Source: Ruminococcus sp. YE282 (GTDB lineage Bacteria; Bacillota; Clostridia; Oscillospirales; Acutalibacteraceae). From it: a stretch of 38,946 nucleotides of DNA. Under the pieces are notes generated by a model. It had not been told where the DNA came from. It worked only from the letters and a program-made list of their open reading frames with translations, and ran no database searches. The stretch is taken from positions 1 to 38,946 of the forward strand of contig FMUV01000021.1 of assembly GCA_900101355.1 (NCBI GenBank), given 5' to 3'. The position numbers were made by a program, and so were the translations under genes. Shown here one piece after another: positions 24,305-34,900 of the stretch (the first letter of the stretch is position 1; the number at the start of each line of letters is the position of its first letter).

Positions 24305-27013
24305 TTGTCTGATGATAATAAAAAGGATGATTTGCTAAAGGAACTTGAAATTCAGAGTATCCTTGACGAGTCACGCAGTCTTGCCGATCAGGAGCAGATG
24401 AAAAAGAATGCTCAAAAATATCGTGCTAAGCCGAAAATGAAAGACATTTACAGCAATGCCGACCAAAAGCCAAGATTGAAAAACAGTAATCCTCTTGATA
24501 TTGACAGTGACGATAAGGAAGAAATTAAGGCTGATACAACCAATACAATTGTCGGAGAAAAAACTGCGACAACTATGAAAGCCGAACTGATTATGAACGG
24601 AAGTGAGGAGGTTGTTCAGACTCCCCAGGAGGCAATTGCCGAGGCTGAAAAGAAAGCAAAGGAAGAAAAGGAAGCTAATTCCGAACAAAGTGAAAAAACC
24701 GTGGACGCTGACCCCAAGGTTAAACCAAGCGAGGTGCAGGACGAAAATAAAATTGTTACGCTTACTCCGGAGTATGATGACGGTACGCAGTTTGCAAACG
24801 AGGTAATCGGTGAAGTTGAGCAATTTAAAGAAACGCCTGCAATTGAAGATATTGATTCAATTGACATAGATATGGACGATGAGGAGTTTGAAAAGATTCA
24901 AAAACCTCAAATGTCGGAAGAAAAGGGAAAATACGAACAGCTTTTCGGTATTAAGAATAACGCTGACGGTCAGCCTCCGAAAAAGGTGGTTGCAAAAGTT
25001 CCCGTTTACAAGCAGGACGAGCCAAACGGAACTCTTAACGTTAAGGCCGGACGGTTTTCAGAGGTACTTGAGCATGAATATCAGGAATATATACGCTCAA
25101 AAAATCCGTCTTTTATAGCCCATGTAATCAAGCCGGAACCTACGCCTCAGCCGGAGGATGAAGAAGAAAAGAACAAGGATACACGTTCTACTCAGGAAAA
25201 AATTCTTTCTGCCGTTGTAGGGTTCTTTTCAAAAGATGAATCCGATGACAGTGATACTCCAAATGAAAAAAAGGAAAAGCCCGTTGACGACTACACGGGT
25301 GATGACGATGAAAAGAGTATAAGATTTGAGCTGAATTTAAACATAAAAAAACTGTTTATTCGCAGCGTATTATCTGGTGCTATGGCAGCCGTGTCAATAA
25401 TCTTAACCGTAGTGACAAGGTTTTTCCCCGAAGCAATTTGCTCGGCAGTGGCTTTTGCTCCTGCTGCATATGCTGTGTTTAACCTTTTGCTTATTGGATT
25501 TTCAATGTTTGTAAATCGTGTGGCAATGTTGGGCGGATTAACTCCGCTTGTGAAGTTTAAAGGAAATTCGGACACAGCCGTAGCCGTCGGAGGGGTGGCG
25601 GCACTTATACAGACGATAGTTTCGTTTTTCTGTTTGGGTGATTTGTCTTCGTTTAATACAAATTATTATTGCACAATTGTTTTGCTTGCGTTTTTCTGCA
25701 ACAATGTAGGCAAGCTCTTTATGGTGCTCAGAGTTAAGGATAATTTCAGATTTGTCTCAGCCAAAGGGCAGAAATATGCCGCAAAAATTTATAATAATGA
25801 GGCTGTTGCCAATAAGATGCTGAGCGGTACACCGTCTGAAAAGACGCTGATTGCTTACCAGCACAAAACGGATTTTCCGTCAAATTTTCTCAAAATTTCC
25901 TATGCGCCTGACCCCAGCGAGGACCTTGCATCAAAACTTGCACCTATAACCACGATTGTTGCGATTATAGTGACACTTTTGTATGGTTTTGCGAAGGTAT
26001 CGTTTGTCGATGCAATTAATACTTTTTCGCTTGTTACAGCGCTTGCAATTCCGATTTCCACTCTTGTTGCGGTTAACCTGCCGATAAGAAGACTTTGTAA
26101 AACCTTGCTGACATTTGATTCAATGCTTGCCGGCTATCCTTCAATTAAGCAGTTTTGCGACAGCACGGCTATTATGATTGACGCAAATGAGTTATTCCCT
26201 GCGGATTCTATTGAGCTTGAGGGAGTAAAAACATACGAGGAATATAATCTTGATGAGTCTTTGCTGTGCGGAATCGCAATACTTAAAGAGGCTGAAAATC
26301 CTATTGCAAATGCATTTGATTCGGTTATTACCGAGGCGAATGAAAAACTCCCCGAGGTTGAAAGCGTTCTTTATGAGGACAGTATGGGACTTGTGGGTTG
26401 GATTAACAGCGAAAGAATACTTGTCGGTTCACGTACCTTGATGGAGAAATACAGCGTACATGTTCCGTCATCCGATTATGACGAGCAATACACCGCAAAG
26501 GGCAGACAGGTTACATATATATCACGTGCCGGCAGACTTGTTGCGATGATAGTAACACGCTATCATGCCGATTCTCAACTTAAAACAGAAATGCAGCGTG
26601 CCGAAGCAAACGGCATAAGCTTTTTGATAAGAACTACCGATTATAATATTACGGATGACCTTGTGGCTTCTCTATATAATCTGTTTTATCGCAGTATAAA
26701 GGTACTGCCGACAGGTCTTGGCAATGTGTTAAAAGAGGCGCAGGGTACAAAAGAAGAGAGTTCCCGTTCTTATTTAATAACACACGGAAATATATCGTCT
26801 TTGGCACGTGCCGTATCAGGAAGCGTACGTATTAAGCACAATATTTCTCTTGCAATTGTAATTCAGCTTGTTGCAATCATACTTGGGATTTTGATTGCTT
26901 CAACTTTGTCGCTTTATGCGGGTGTCAGCGTAATGGGTTCTCTTGAAGTTTTGATTTTTGCAATATTCTGGAGCGTTGCCGCAGTTGCTGCTCCTGCAAT
27001 TCAAAAGCCATAG
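24305..27013 (+). CDS. Degenerate P-type ATPase-like membrane protein
   Basis: A 902-residue protein with a long acidic, low-complexity cytoplasmic region (about 1-345), then helices and a core laid out like the end of a P-type ATPase. The DKTGT phosphorylation motif is replaced by MIDANELFP (Asp near residue 626), the CPC-type helix by AIPIS, the TGDN motif by IRTTDYNITDD, and the GDGxND hinge is missing. The nucleotide-domain scaffold remains (VGSRTLMEKYSV, then YISRAGRLVAMIV). It is therefore unlikely to pump ions. A regulatory or scaffold role is possible. TTG 24305 is chosen because AGAAAGGAAG lies at the right distance; GTG 24296 would overlap that site. It is in line between rlmB and rpe. 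Confidence 0.7.
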   Translation: MSDDNKKDDLLKELEIQSILDESRSLADQEQMKKNAQKYRAKPKMKDIYSNADQKPRLKNSNPLDIDSDDKEEIKADTTNTIVGEKTATTMKAELIMNGSEEVVQTPQEAIAEAEKKAKEEKEANSEQSEKTVDADPKVKPSEVQDENKIVTLTPEYDDGTQFANEVIGEVEQFKETPAIEDIDSIDIDMDDEEFEKIQKPQMSEEKGKYEQLFGIKNNADGQPPKKVVAKVPVYKQDEPNGTLNVKAGRFSEVLEHEYQEYIRSKNPSFIAHVIKPEPTPQPEDEEEKNKDTRSTQEKILSAVVGFFSKDESDDSDTPNEKKEKPVDDYTGDDDEKSIRFELNLNIKKLFIRSVLSGAMAAVSIILTVVTRFFPEAICSAVAFAPAAYAVFNLLLIGFSMFVNRVAMLGGLTPLVKFKGNSDTAVAVGGVAALIQTIVSFFCLGDLSSFNTNYYCTIVLLAFFCNNVGKLFMVLRVKDNFRFVSAKGQKYAAKIYNNEAVANKMLSGTPSEKTLIAYQHKTDFPSNFLKISYAPDPSEDLASKLAPITTIVAIIVTLLYGFAKVSFVDAINTFSLVTALAIPISTLVAVNLPIRRLCKTLLTFDSMLAGYPSIKQFCDSTAIMIDANELFPADSIELEGVKTYEEYNLDESLLCGIAILKEAENPIANAFDSVITEANEKLPEVESVLYEDSMGLVGWINSERILVGSRTLMEKYSVHVPSSDYDEQYTAKGRQVTYISRAGRLVAMIVTRYHADSQLKTEMQRAEANGISFLIRTTDYNITDDLVASLYNLFYRSIKVLPTGLGNVLKEAQGTKEESSRSYLITHGNISSLARAVSGSVRIKHNISLAIVIQLVAIILGILIASTLSLYAGVSVMGSLEVLIFAIFWSVAAVAAPAIQKP

Positions 27014-27034
27014 GAATAGGAAAGGAAGTTTAAA

Positions 27035-27691
27035 ATGGAAATTGCTCCGTCACTGCTGTCCTGTGATTTTTCGCAAATGGGCAGTGAAATCGAACGAATG
27101 GATAAAGCCGGTGCAGATTATATGCATCTTGATGTTATGGACGGTCATTTTGTGCCGAATATAACATTTGGAGCTCCTGTTATAAAGGCTGTCAGAAAGT
27201 TTACCAAAAAGCCGTTTGACGTTCATCTTATGATTAGTGACCCTCTTAAATATGCCGATGATTTTGCAGATGCAGGTGCCGATCTAATTACATTTCACGT
27301 AGAATGTGACTCGGATATTGATAAAACCATTGATAAAATTAAAAGCCGTAATGTTAAGGTTGGTCTTGTAATCAAACCGAAAACCCCTGCAAGTGCTGTT
27401 TTTCCGTATCTTAAAAAAATTGATATGGTGCTTGTAATGACGGTTGAACCGGGATTTGGCGGTCAAAGTTTTATGGCAGATATGCTGCCAAAGGTAAAAG
27501 AAATAAAAGCCGAGTGCCAAAAGCTCGGTATTGACACTTTGCCTGTTGAGGTTGACGGAGGAATCAGTGAATCAACAATTGCTCAGGCAGCCGAAGCCGG
27601 CGTTGATATTTGCGTTGCCGGAACAGCGGTGTTTAAGGCTGATGATGCAGAGAAAGCAATCACGTCTTTAAAAAACATTGCAGAAAAATAA
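27035..27691 (+). CDS. rpe: Ribulose-phosphate 3-epimerase
   Basis: Interconverts ribulose 5-phosphate and xylulose 5-phosphate in the pentose phosphate pathway. Length is 218 residues, a normal (beta/alpha)8 barrel. Catalytic metal-site motifs are visible: IAPSLLSCDF, YMHLDVMDGHFVPN, FDVHLMI, MTVEPGFGGQSF and VEVDGGI. ATG 27035 follows AGGAAAGGAAG. It is 21 bp after the ATPase-like gene and ends the operon; a strong terminator follows. Confidence 0.95.
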   Translation: MEIAPSLLSCDFSQMGSEIERMDKAGADYMHLDVMDGHFVPNITFGAPVIKAVRKFTKKPFDVHLMISDPLKYADDFADAGADLITFHVECDSDIDKTIDKIKSRNVKVGLVIKPKTPASAVFPYLKKIDMVLVMTVEPGFGGQSFMADMLPKVKEIKAECQKLGIDTLPVEVDGGISESTIAQAAEAGVDICVAGTAVFKADDAEKAITSLKNIAEK

Positions 27692-27706
27692 AATAAATAA
27701 CAATGA

Positions 27707-27746
27707 AAGCCGCAGAGTCAGTTTTATAACCGATTCTGCGGCTTTT
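27707..27746 (+). terminator. Intrinsic terminator of the rlmB-rpe run
   Basis: AAGCCGCAGAGTC (27707-27719) pairs over 13 positions (one G-U) with GATTCTGCGGCTT (27732-27744), followed by TT and a T-rich tail. Confidence 0.85.
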
Positions 27747-27765
27747 GCTTTGATATTATAAAAAC

Positions 27766-27786
27766 AAGGGCGGAGAAACCGCCCTT
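27766..27786 (-). terminator. Terminator of the phosphoribosyltransferase-like gene
   Basis: AAGGGCGG (27766-27773) pairs with CCGCCCTT (27779-27786). On the minus strand the stem is followed by GTTTTT, so it serves the gene ending at 27854. Confidence 0.8.
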
Positions 27787-27853
27787 TTAAGTTATATGTT
27801 TTATTGGTTTTGGTTTACTTACAGTTACAGAGGTTCAAAAGCGTGTTAGCACG

Positions 27854-28489
27854 TTACAGTGCTGAATATCCGTAACTGTTTACAATGGCCTCAATTTTGT
27901 TTCCTTCTTCACAAAGTGAACAATGATGAGGGCTGAAACTTTCGTAATCCTCCAAGTCATTCGGGTCAAAAATTGACGTTACGGGGTAGCCGTCGCAGCT
28001 TTTTTCCGTTGAGAAAATTGCAGAAACTCCTACAATTATGCCGTTGTAATACTTTATTGCCTCAATAGCGGCTTGTGCGCTTTTTCCTGTTGTTACAGAC
28101 GCAGTAAGTATCAGAACATGTTTTCCTGAAATCATTGGAACAAGATTGTCACGGAAAATCAACTGACCTCCGCCGATAAATTCAGGTGATACAACATAAA
28201 TTGTTTGGTGTGCGTTCATATTAACATAGTTTTCTTCGGTAAGTTCCTCGGCTATGCACGCACCGATTACCTCTGTTCCGTCAAGGCAAAGAATGGTATC
28301 AACAATTGTGTTTGCTCTGTATGTAGATACAAGTTCCTTTGCAACCGCCTTGGCTTCGGAAAGACGGGTTTTTTGTGTTGTTACATCAATGTAGTAGTTG
28401 GTGTGGCTGTGCATAGTTGCAAAATGTCCTTTTGCCACACGAAGAAAAACGTTTTTGTTTTTGGTTCTTATTTTATACATCTTAGCCAT
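27854..28489 (-). CDS. Orotate phosphoribosyltransferase-like protein
   Basis: Phosphoribosyltransferase-fold protein of 211 residues. ATG 28487-28489 follows TTGGAGG; upstream in-frame codons lack a site. The core includes a beta-strand and loop resembling the PRPP-binding region (HVLILTASVTTGKSAQAAIE), where the usual two acidic residues appear as T-A. It ends with HHCSLCEEGNKIEAIV, a CxxC near the C-terminus. Related proteins are annotated as PyrE-like, but the substituted acidic pair makes the classical OPRT reaction uncertain, and no other pyrimidine genes are nearby. Confidence 0.65.
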   Translation of the reverse strand: MAKMYKIRTKNKNVFLRVAKGHFATMHSHTNYYIDVTTQKTRLSEAKAVAKELVSTYRANTIVDTILCLDGTEVIGACIAEELTEENYVNMNAHQTIYVVSPEFIGGGQLIFRDNLVPMISGKHVLILTASVTTGKSAQAAIEAIKYYNGIIVGVSAIFSTEKSCDGYPVTSIFDPNDLEDYESFSPHHCSLCEEGNKIEAIVNSYGYSAL

Positions 28490-28784
28490 AATAAGCCTCC
28501 AAAAATTGTAATTTAATATAAAAATATTTATCAGTAACATATATTTTACACTATATCGTTCAAAAAATCAACAGTTCTGTAAAAAATATTATTGTTATTC
28601 TCCTAATTTTGTTCAAAATTTGTACAAAAATTCAAATTGTATTATACACTGAAAATTTATTCATAAATATTTATAGTATATATTATAAAAAAGTTTTTAA
28701 CTATACTATTTTGTGGCATTTTAATAGTATATTTGATAACTATGTGTTGAGTTATATGTTTAATTACAAAAATCTTGTAAAATA

Positions 28785-28813
28785 TTGACATAATTTTTTA
28801 AAACTGATATTAT
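28785..28813 (+). promoter_or_regulatory. Sigma-A promoter of the giant dockerin protein
   Basis: TTGACA (28785-28790), exactly 17 bp, then TATTAT (28808-28813), in the 485-bp AT-rich interval 28490-28974. It implies a leader of about 155 bases. The remaining upstream part, 28490-28784, shows nothing identifiable beyond very high AT content. Confidence 0.75.
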
Positions 28814-28847
28814 TTAAAGTATAAATGATATAATAGCATGTTATATT

Positions 28848-28924
28848 ATTTAGCAAATTGCTGAATTTGCAAAGAGCTTTATTGCAAAATATTATGCTTA
28901 TTGTGCAATAGAGGTTTGCTAAAT
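28848..28924 (+). promoter_or_regulatory. Structured leader of the giant gene
   Basis: ATTTAGCAAA (28848-28857) pairs perfectly with TTTGCTAAAT (28915-28924), enclosing a further possible ATTGCA/TGCAAT stem. It occupies half of the leader just before AGAAGGAGC and the ATG. It matches no riboswitch class I know. Confidence 0.45.
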
Positions 28925-28974
28925 GGTATGATTTTGTTAATTAATCGTTTAAAATCAAAAGAAGGAGCAAAAAA

Positions 28975-31900
28975 ATGAGGAGAGCATTAAAAAGAGCAGT
29001 TTCTTTTGTGCTTGTGCTTATGATAGTTTTCAGCATATTCACAATTTTGCCGAGTGAAGTTTTTCACACAGCATATGTGAATGCCGCAGAAAACATTTCG
29101 TCTGCACTTGCAACATATGCAGAAGCTGTAAACTCTTCGGTTCAATCGGAAGATTCAACCGGGGAGACATCCGAAACAGAAGCTCAGGACAATCATACCC
29201 ACAAGTATGTTCTGACTTCTTCATCAGAACCGACCTGTACCGAAAAGGGAGTAGATACTTTTACCTGTACCATTTGCGGCGATTCTTATACCGATACAGG
29301 CAAAGAAGTATTGTTGGACCGTTCAAGGTATTTTGAGTCGGACCATAATTATTCTAATAATTTCAGTAAAACGTGGGATTTTTCTGAAAAGGGCGCAGAG
29401 TATATACTTTTTACTCTTTCGGAAGAATCTCTTTTAGAAAATGGTTTTGATCACTTGTATTTTTACAACCGCAAAGGTGTGCTTGTGGCAGATTTGACCG
29501 GTAATATAAGCAACAAGACCGTAAAGGTTCCCGGTGATACTTGCTCAGTAAGGTTTACAACAGACGGCTCAGTTGTATACTACGGATTTTCATTTTCGTC
29601 GATAAAGGCGAGAATAGAATATAACGCCAAGGGACATAACTATGTTGAAACTTCATATCAAGAACCAACGTGTACTGAAAAGGGAGTAAAGACCTATACC
29701 TGCGAGACTTGCGGTGAAACATATAAAGATACCGGTTATGACACTTTAATTGATTCATCTCGGTATCCTCAATCTGAGCACAATTATTCAAATAATATGG
29801 ATCAGACATGGCATTTCACCCAAAAGGGAGCAGACCATCTTGATTTGGTGTTCTACGAGGATTGTTGGCTTGAAAATAATTATGATTACCTATACATATA
29901 TGATTCTGAGGGAAATCAGGTTGCAAGGTATAATGGCACATTCGGAAATCAAAAGCTGACTGTTCCGGGGGATTCCTTTACAGCTCGTCTTACATCAGAT
30001 GGTTCTGCTGTTGGTTATGGATTTTCGTTTGCAAGCATAACTGCAAGATATGAGTATTATCCAACAGGACACAGTTATGAACTGATTTCTTCCGTTGCGC
30101 CTACCTGTACCGAAAACGGAATGGGAACATATAAATGTTCCGTATGCGGAGATATCTATACCGACAACGGCGAAGATGTTCTTATGGATTCTTCCGAATA
30201 TCCGGAATCTGCACATGAGTATTCAAATTATATGGATAAGACATGGGTGGTAAGTCACCCGGGAACATCCCATTATGTTTTAAAGTTTTCAAATAAAAGC
30301 TATCTCGAGTCGGTATGCGATAAATTGTATATCTACGATTCAAAGAATAATCTGATTGGAACTTATACGGGCAACATTGCCGGACAAACTGTTCGGATTG
30401 ATGATTCTTCCTTCAAAATACGAATGACAACCGATCACTCAGTAACATATTACGGCTTTTCATTTGAAAGTATTTATGTGAGTGGTCCGTATCAGGCAAC
30501 CGGACACAGTTTTACAAAATATGAATCAGAAAAAGGAAGTAATTGTACAGTTGAGGGAACGGCAACCGCAAAGTGTGACAACGGCTGCGGAGCAACCGAT
30601 ACACGGAGCAATGCCGCAATAGGACATTCTTTTACAAAATATGTAAGCGACGGAAATGCAACCTGTGTAACCAGCGGTACTCAAACAGCTGAATGTGATA
30701 ACGGTTGCGGCACCAAAAATACAATAATTGAGCCGGCAAAGGGTCACATGTGGGATGACGGGGTAAAGACATCTGACCCGACCTGTTCAAAAATGGGTAC
30801 AATCGTCTACACTTGTGCGACTTGCGGTACGACAAGAACGGAATATATTGATACTGTTGAACACCAATATGAAGAAACGTATGTTAAGGAAACCTGTACG
30901 TCAAATGCATATTATAAATATGAGTGTGTTAACTGCAAAAAGTCTTTTGAAATTAATGACGGAAGACTTTTAAGTGAGGACAGTTATCCTAAGTCGGAAC
31001 ATAATTATGAAAACAACAGCGAAAAGACATGGGAATATTCATATGATGGTGCAAAACAGCTTGTGCTTAAGTTTAGCGATAAAAGCAGTACTGAGCTTAA
31101 TCATGATTATATTTATATTTATGACAAAACCGGAAAGCAAGCAGGTGTGTTCAGCGGCTGCTTGGCAGGAGAAAGCTGTGTTGTTGACGGCGACAGCTTT
31201 AGTGTAAAGCTTGTGAGCGATGAGAAAACAACAGATTACGGCTTTGAATTTGAAAGCATAACAGCAAAGCTTGACCTGGATAAGGCTACGGGTCACAAGT
31301 ACACTGTTACTTCTGACGGAGACGCTGCAAACACAAAGCACTATGTATGTGATTACTGCGGTTATTCATACGAAAAAGCAGATCCGCCGGCAGCCATAAG
31401 CAATGTTGTTATAACACCATCCGAAACATCAATATCTGTTTCATGGCAGATTTCCACCGAGTATGACACTACAATTTACAGAGTGTACAGAAAGGCTGAA
31501 AATGAGGGCGACTTTACACGAATTGCACAAATAAACGGTCGTGACAATACAAAATATACCGATACAGATGTTCAATTCGGAAAAGTTTACAGCTACTATG
31601 TTGTTGGTGTGGATAAATACAAGCAGGAGAGCGAAACATATGAAGTTGTTTCGGCAACTCTGAAGCCCGACGTGGACGCACCTCAGTTTATCAGTATGTC
31701 ACCCTCCTCAAATTCAGTAATAAGCAGAGTTACAACTTTTAATGTATCGGCTCAGGATAACGTGGGCGTTACAAAGGCGGAATTTTATTATTCTGTTGAC
31801 CCCGAAGCACCGATTGAGAGCTGGCATATGCTTAATTCGGATAACGGCGGAATATTATCGCAAAATATTAACACAAGCGTTATTCCCGACGGCTATGTTT

Positions 31901-34900
31901 TTGTGAAGGTTAAGTTGTATGATGCGGCAGGTAACAGCTCTTATTCAACGGCTTACAGATATTTGAGCGACAATACAGGTCCCGAAAAGATAAAAAATGT
32001 TAAGTGTATAGCAATTGACGGTACTACCGCAACACTTTCGTGGGATGATGTAAGCGACAAAGACATTTCGCATTTTGTGGTTGAATATAAAGACTCCGAC
32101 GGCAATTGGAGTACGGCAGCTGTTGTAAACTCAACCCTCGGACTTAATCTCAGCGGATTGACACCCGAAACTTCGTACACATACCGTGTAGTCGGTTATG
32201 ACATATACGGAAACAGGGGTACAGAGTCAGATGAAATAACAATTACAACATTAAAAGATACCATTACTCCAAAGGTTACAAGAATGACTCCGGCTCCGGG
32301 ATATTTTAAATCTTCAATTTCAATGCAATTTACCGCAACGGATGACCACAGGGTTGTTTCGCTTGATGTGCAGACTTCTGCCGATAAGAAAAATTGGGAT
32401 ACTGTTGCGCATCTTGATTCGGATTCCCAGTCGTCTTCATGTACATTCTCTTACACCCTTGATGTTTCAAAATATGACGAGGGCTCGTTGTATGTAAGAG
32501 GAATTGCAACAGACAGCTACGGCAATAAAACAGCCGATGATGAAGCCACCTGCTATGAATATGAGGTTGACAGAACGGCACCGTCTGTTCCGACAGGAGT
32601 AACCGCAAACTCAGCCGAGGCTGACAATCAATCTTCGTTTGTATGCATTGCATGGGATGCTATTACGGGTGACAGCAGTTTCAGTCATTACAGAGTATAC
32701 AGAAGCGATGAGGAAGACGGGGATTACACCCTTGTTAAGGATAATCTTAATACCGTAAATACATACGATACAAATGTTGAATACGGCGCAACCTATTATT
32801 ACAAGGTAGATAGCGTTGACCTTGCGGGCAACGTAAGCGAAAAATCAGCGGCAGTGGTGTGCAAGGTTAAGGACGATACCGAGCCTCCTGTTATTCTTCC
32901 GATTTCTCCTGCCGAGGGCACCAAAATAGGCAATAACAACAACTCAATTACTGTTGCGGCTGCCGATAATGCAATGGTAAAGAATTTAAAGGTTGAATAC
33001 AGAACCAATGCGCTTATTTCTCCGTATAAAACGCTTAAAGAGGTAACAAACAACACCAAAAACAATTGTTCTGTTACGGTATCGCTTCCGCTTGATGAAA
33101 TCAGCAGCGGAACAGAGGTTATCGTAAAAGTTACCGCAAGTGACTCAGCCGGAAATGAAGCGGAGAAGTCAACTGTTACATATGTAATAGATAAGGACGC
33201 TCCTCAGGTAAACGATATTTCTTTGTCAAAGACCGATGACAATATATTCACAACAAAGTGGTCCACAGACGCCGATGACGTTACATATTTTTATGTTTAC
33301 AGAAAGAGGTCTGCTGATTCTTCATTTGTTCTTTATGATTCGGTAATGGCTGTGAGCGGCAAAAAGTCTTACTCATACACAGATGATGAAATAACCGTTG
33401 CCGATAAAAATGTTCAGTACAGAATAGAATCTCATGACGAGGCAGGCAATACCGCCTTTGCCGACACCGATGTCGTGAGCGTGTCAGGTACAATAAAGCC
33501 CGTTGCAATGTTGGATTGTCAGTCAACCGTTGTATGCGGAAGCGAGTATATGTTTGACGGTTCTGTGTCAACCGACGACGGAAAAATCGAAAGTTACAGC
33601 TTTGACTTCGGAGACGGAACCGATGCGGTAACAAGCACCACAGGCAAGGTAAAGCACATTTACGCAGACAAAGGAAAATATACGCTTAAACTCAGAGTAA
33701 CCGATGATGACGGCAATATCGGAGAAATGACAAAGGTGATTACAGTAACAGGCAGAGAGCTTGTTGGCAATGTGTATGTTACCGTAAAAGACGATAAGGG
33801 AAATGTTCTTCCGGGAACAGATGTTTATGCCGACCTTGGAGAAGAGGGACAACAGCACGCTTATGCCGACTCATACGGCAGGGCAAGTTTTGAACTTCCT
33901 GTCGGTACTCACGTGATCGCTTCATACAAAAACAGTAATTATCTTCCTGTTAAGCAAAACGTTGCTGTTACCGGCGGAGATATGCAGCTTACACTGATAC
34001 TTGTAAATGAGCCGATTGTAACAGGTGAATTTGAAATTCACAAAATGACTTTTGATGAAATTGTTGCTGCCGGCATAGATATTAACGCTGCCGAGAACAG
34101 AAATGTTGTTCGTATTGACGTTACTTTAGTATATGAAAAAATGCCGATAAAAACAGAGATTTACTGGAATGGCGTTAACGCAGTTGCCGAGCCTGTCTAT
34201 GTAAAGTCTTCAAACGGCACGACACGAAAGCTCACTCCGTATGTATTCGGCGGTTCGGGTTATTCGGGTTCTTCCGGCGGTGGCGGAAGTTACGAATCTA
34301 TTGAAACCCCGACAATTGTTTATATTGATGTTCCGGTTGAGTTTTCGTATCTCAAGGAATTTTTCAGCGTTTCACTTCACATCATTAACCATGCTTCTGA
34401 GGATTTCAGCCTGCTTAATAATACAATTAAGTTAAATGTTCCCGACGGACTTTCTGTTGTTGAAACAAATTCGTCTGAGTCAAAAGCAAACGTTTATGTT
34501 GATGAAATAAAGGGTCAAACACAAAAGACAATTAACTGGGTTTTGCGTGGCGACAAACCGGGAAGTTATGAAATTTCAGCCGATTACCTTGGAATTATCT
34601 CATATTTCAACGAACCTGTTTCGGCAAAATTCATTGCTGAAGACAAAATTGAAGTGCATGACGCTTCAGCCGTAAACGTTGAGGTTGAGGCTGCACAGAC
34701 AAGTTACGGCGGCAGAGTTTTCTATAATACGGTAATTAAAAATGAGGGCGATTTTGCTCTTGACGCATTTAAGTGGACTCCTCTGATTGAATCATATTAT
34801 GATGAATATGTTCAGGCTGACGGAACCCGCAGCGAAATGGAAGATCAGGTTACTACTTTAAATCCGGGCGAAAAATTCATCTATCACTACTTTACCGAAA

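Noticed and set aside
30505..31392. Repeated GHSF...C...CG segments as a CRISPR or tandem DNA repeat
   Set aside because: They are repeated protein modules with diverged codons inside the giant gene, not DNA-level direct repeats.
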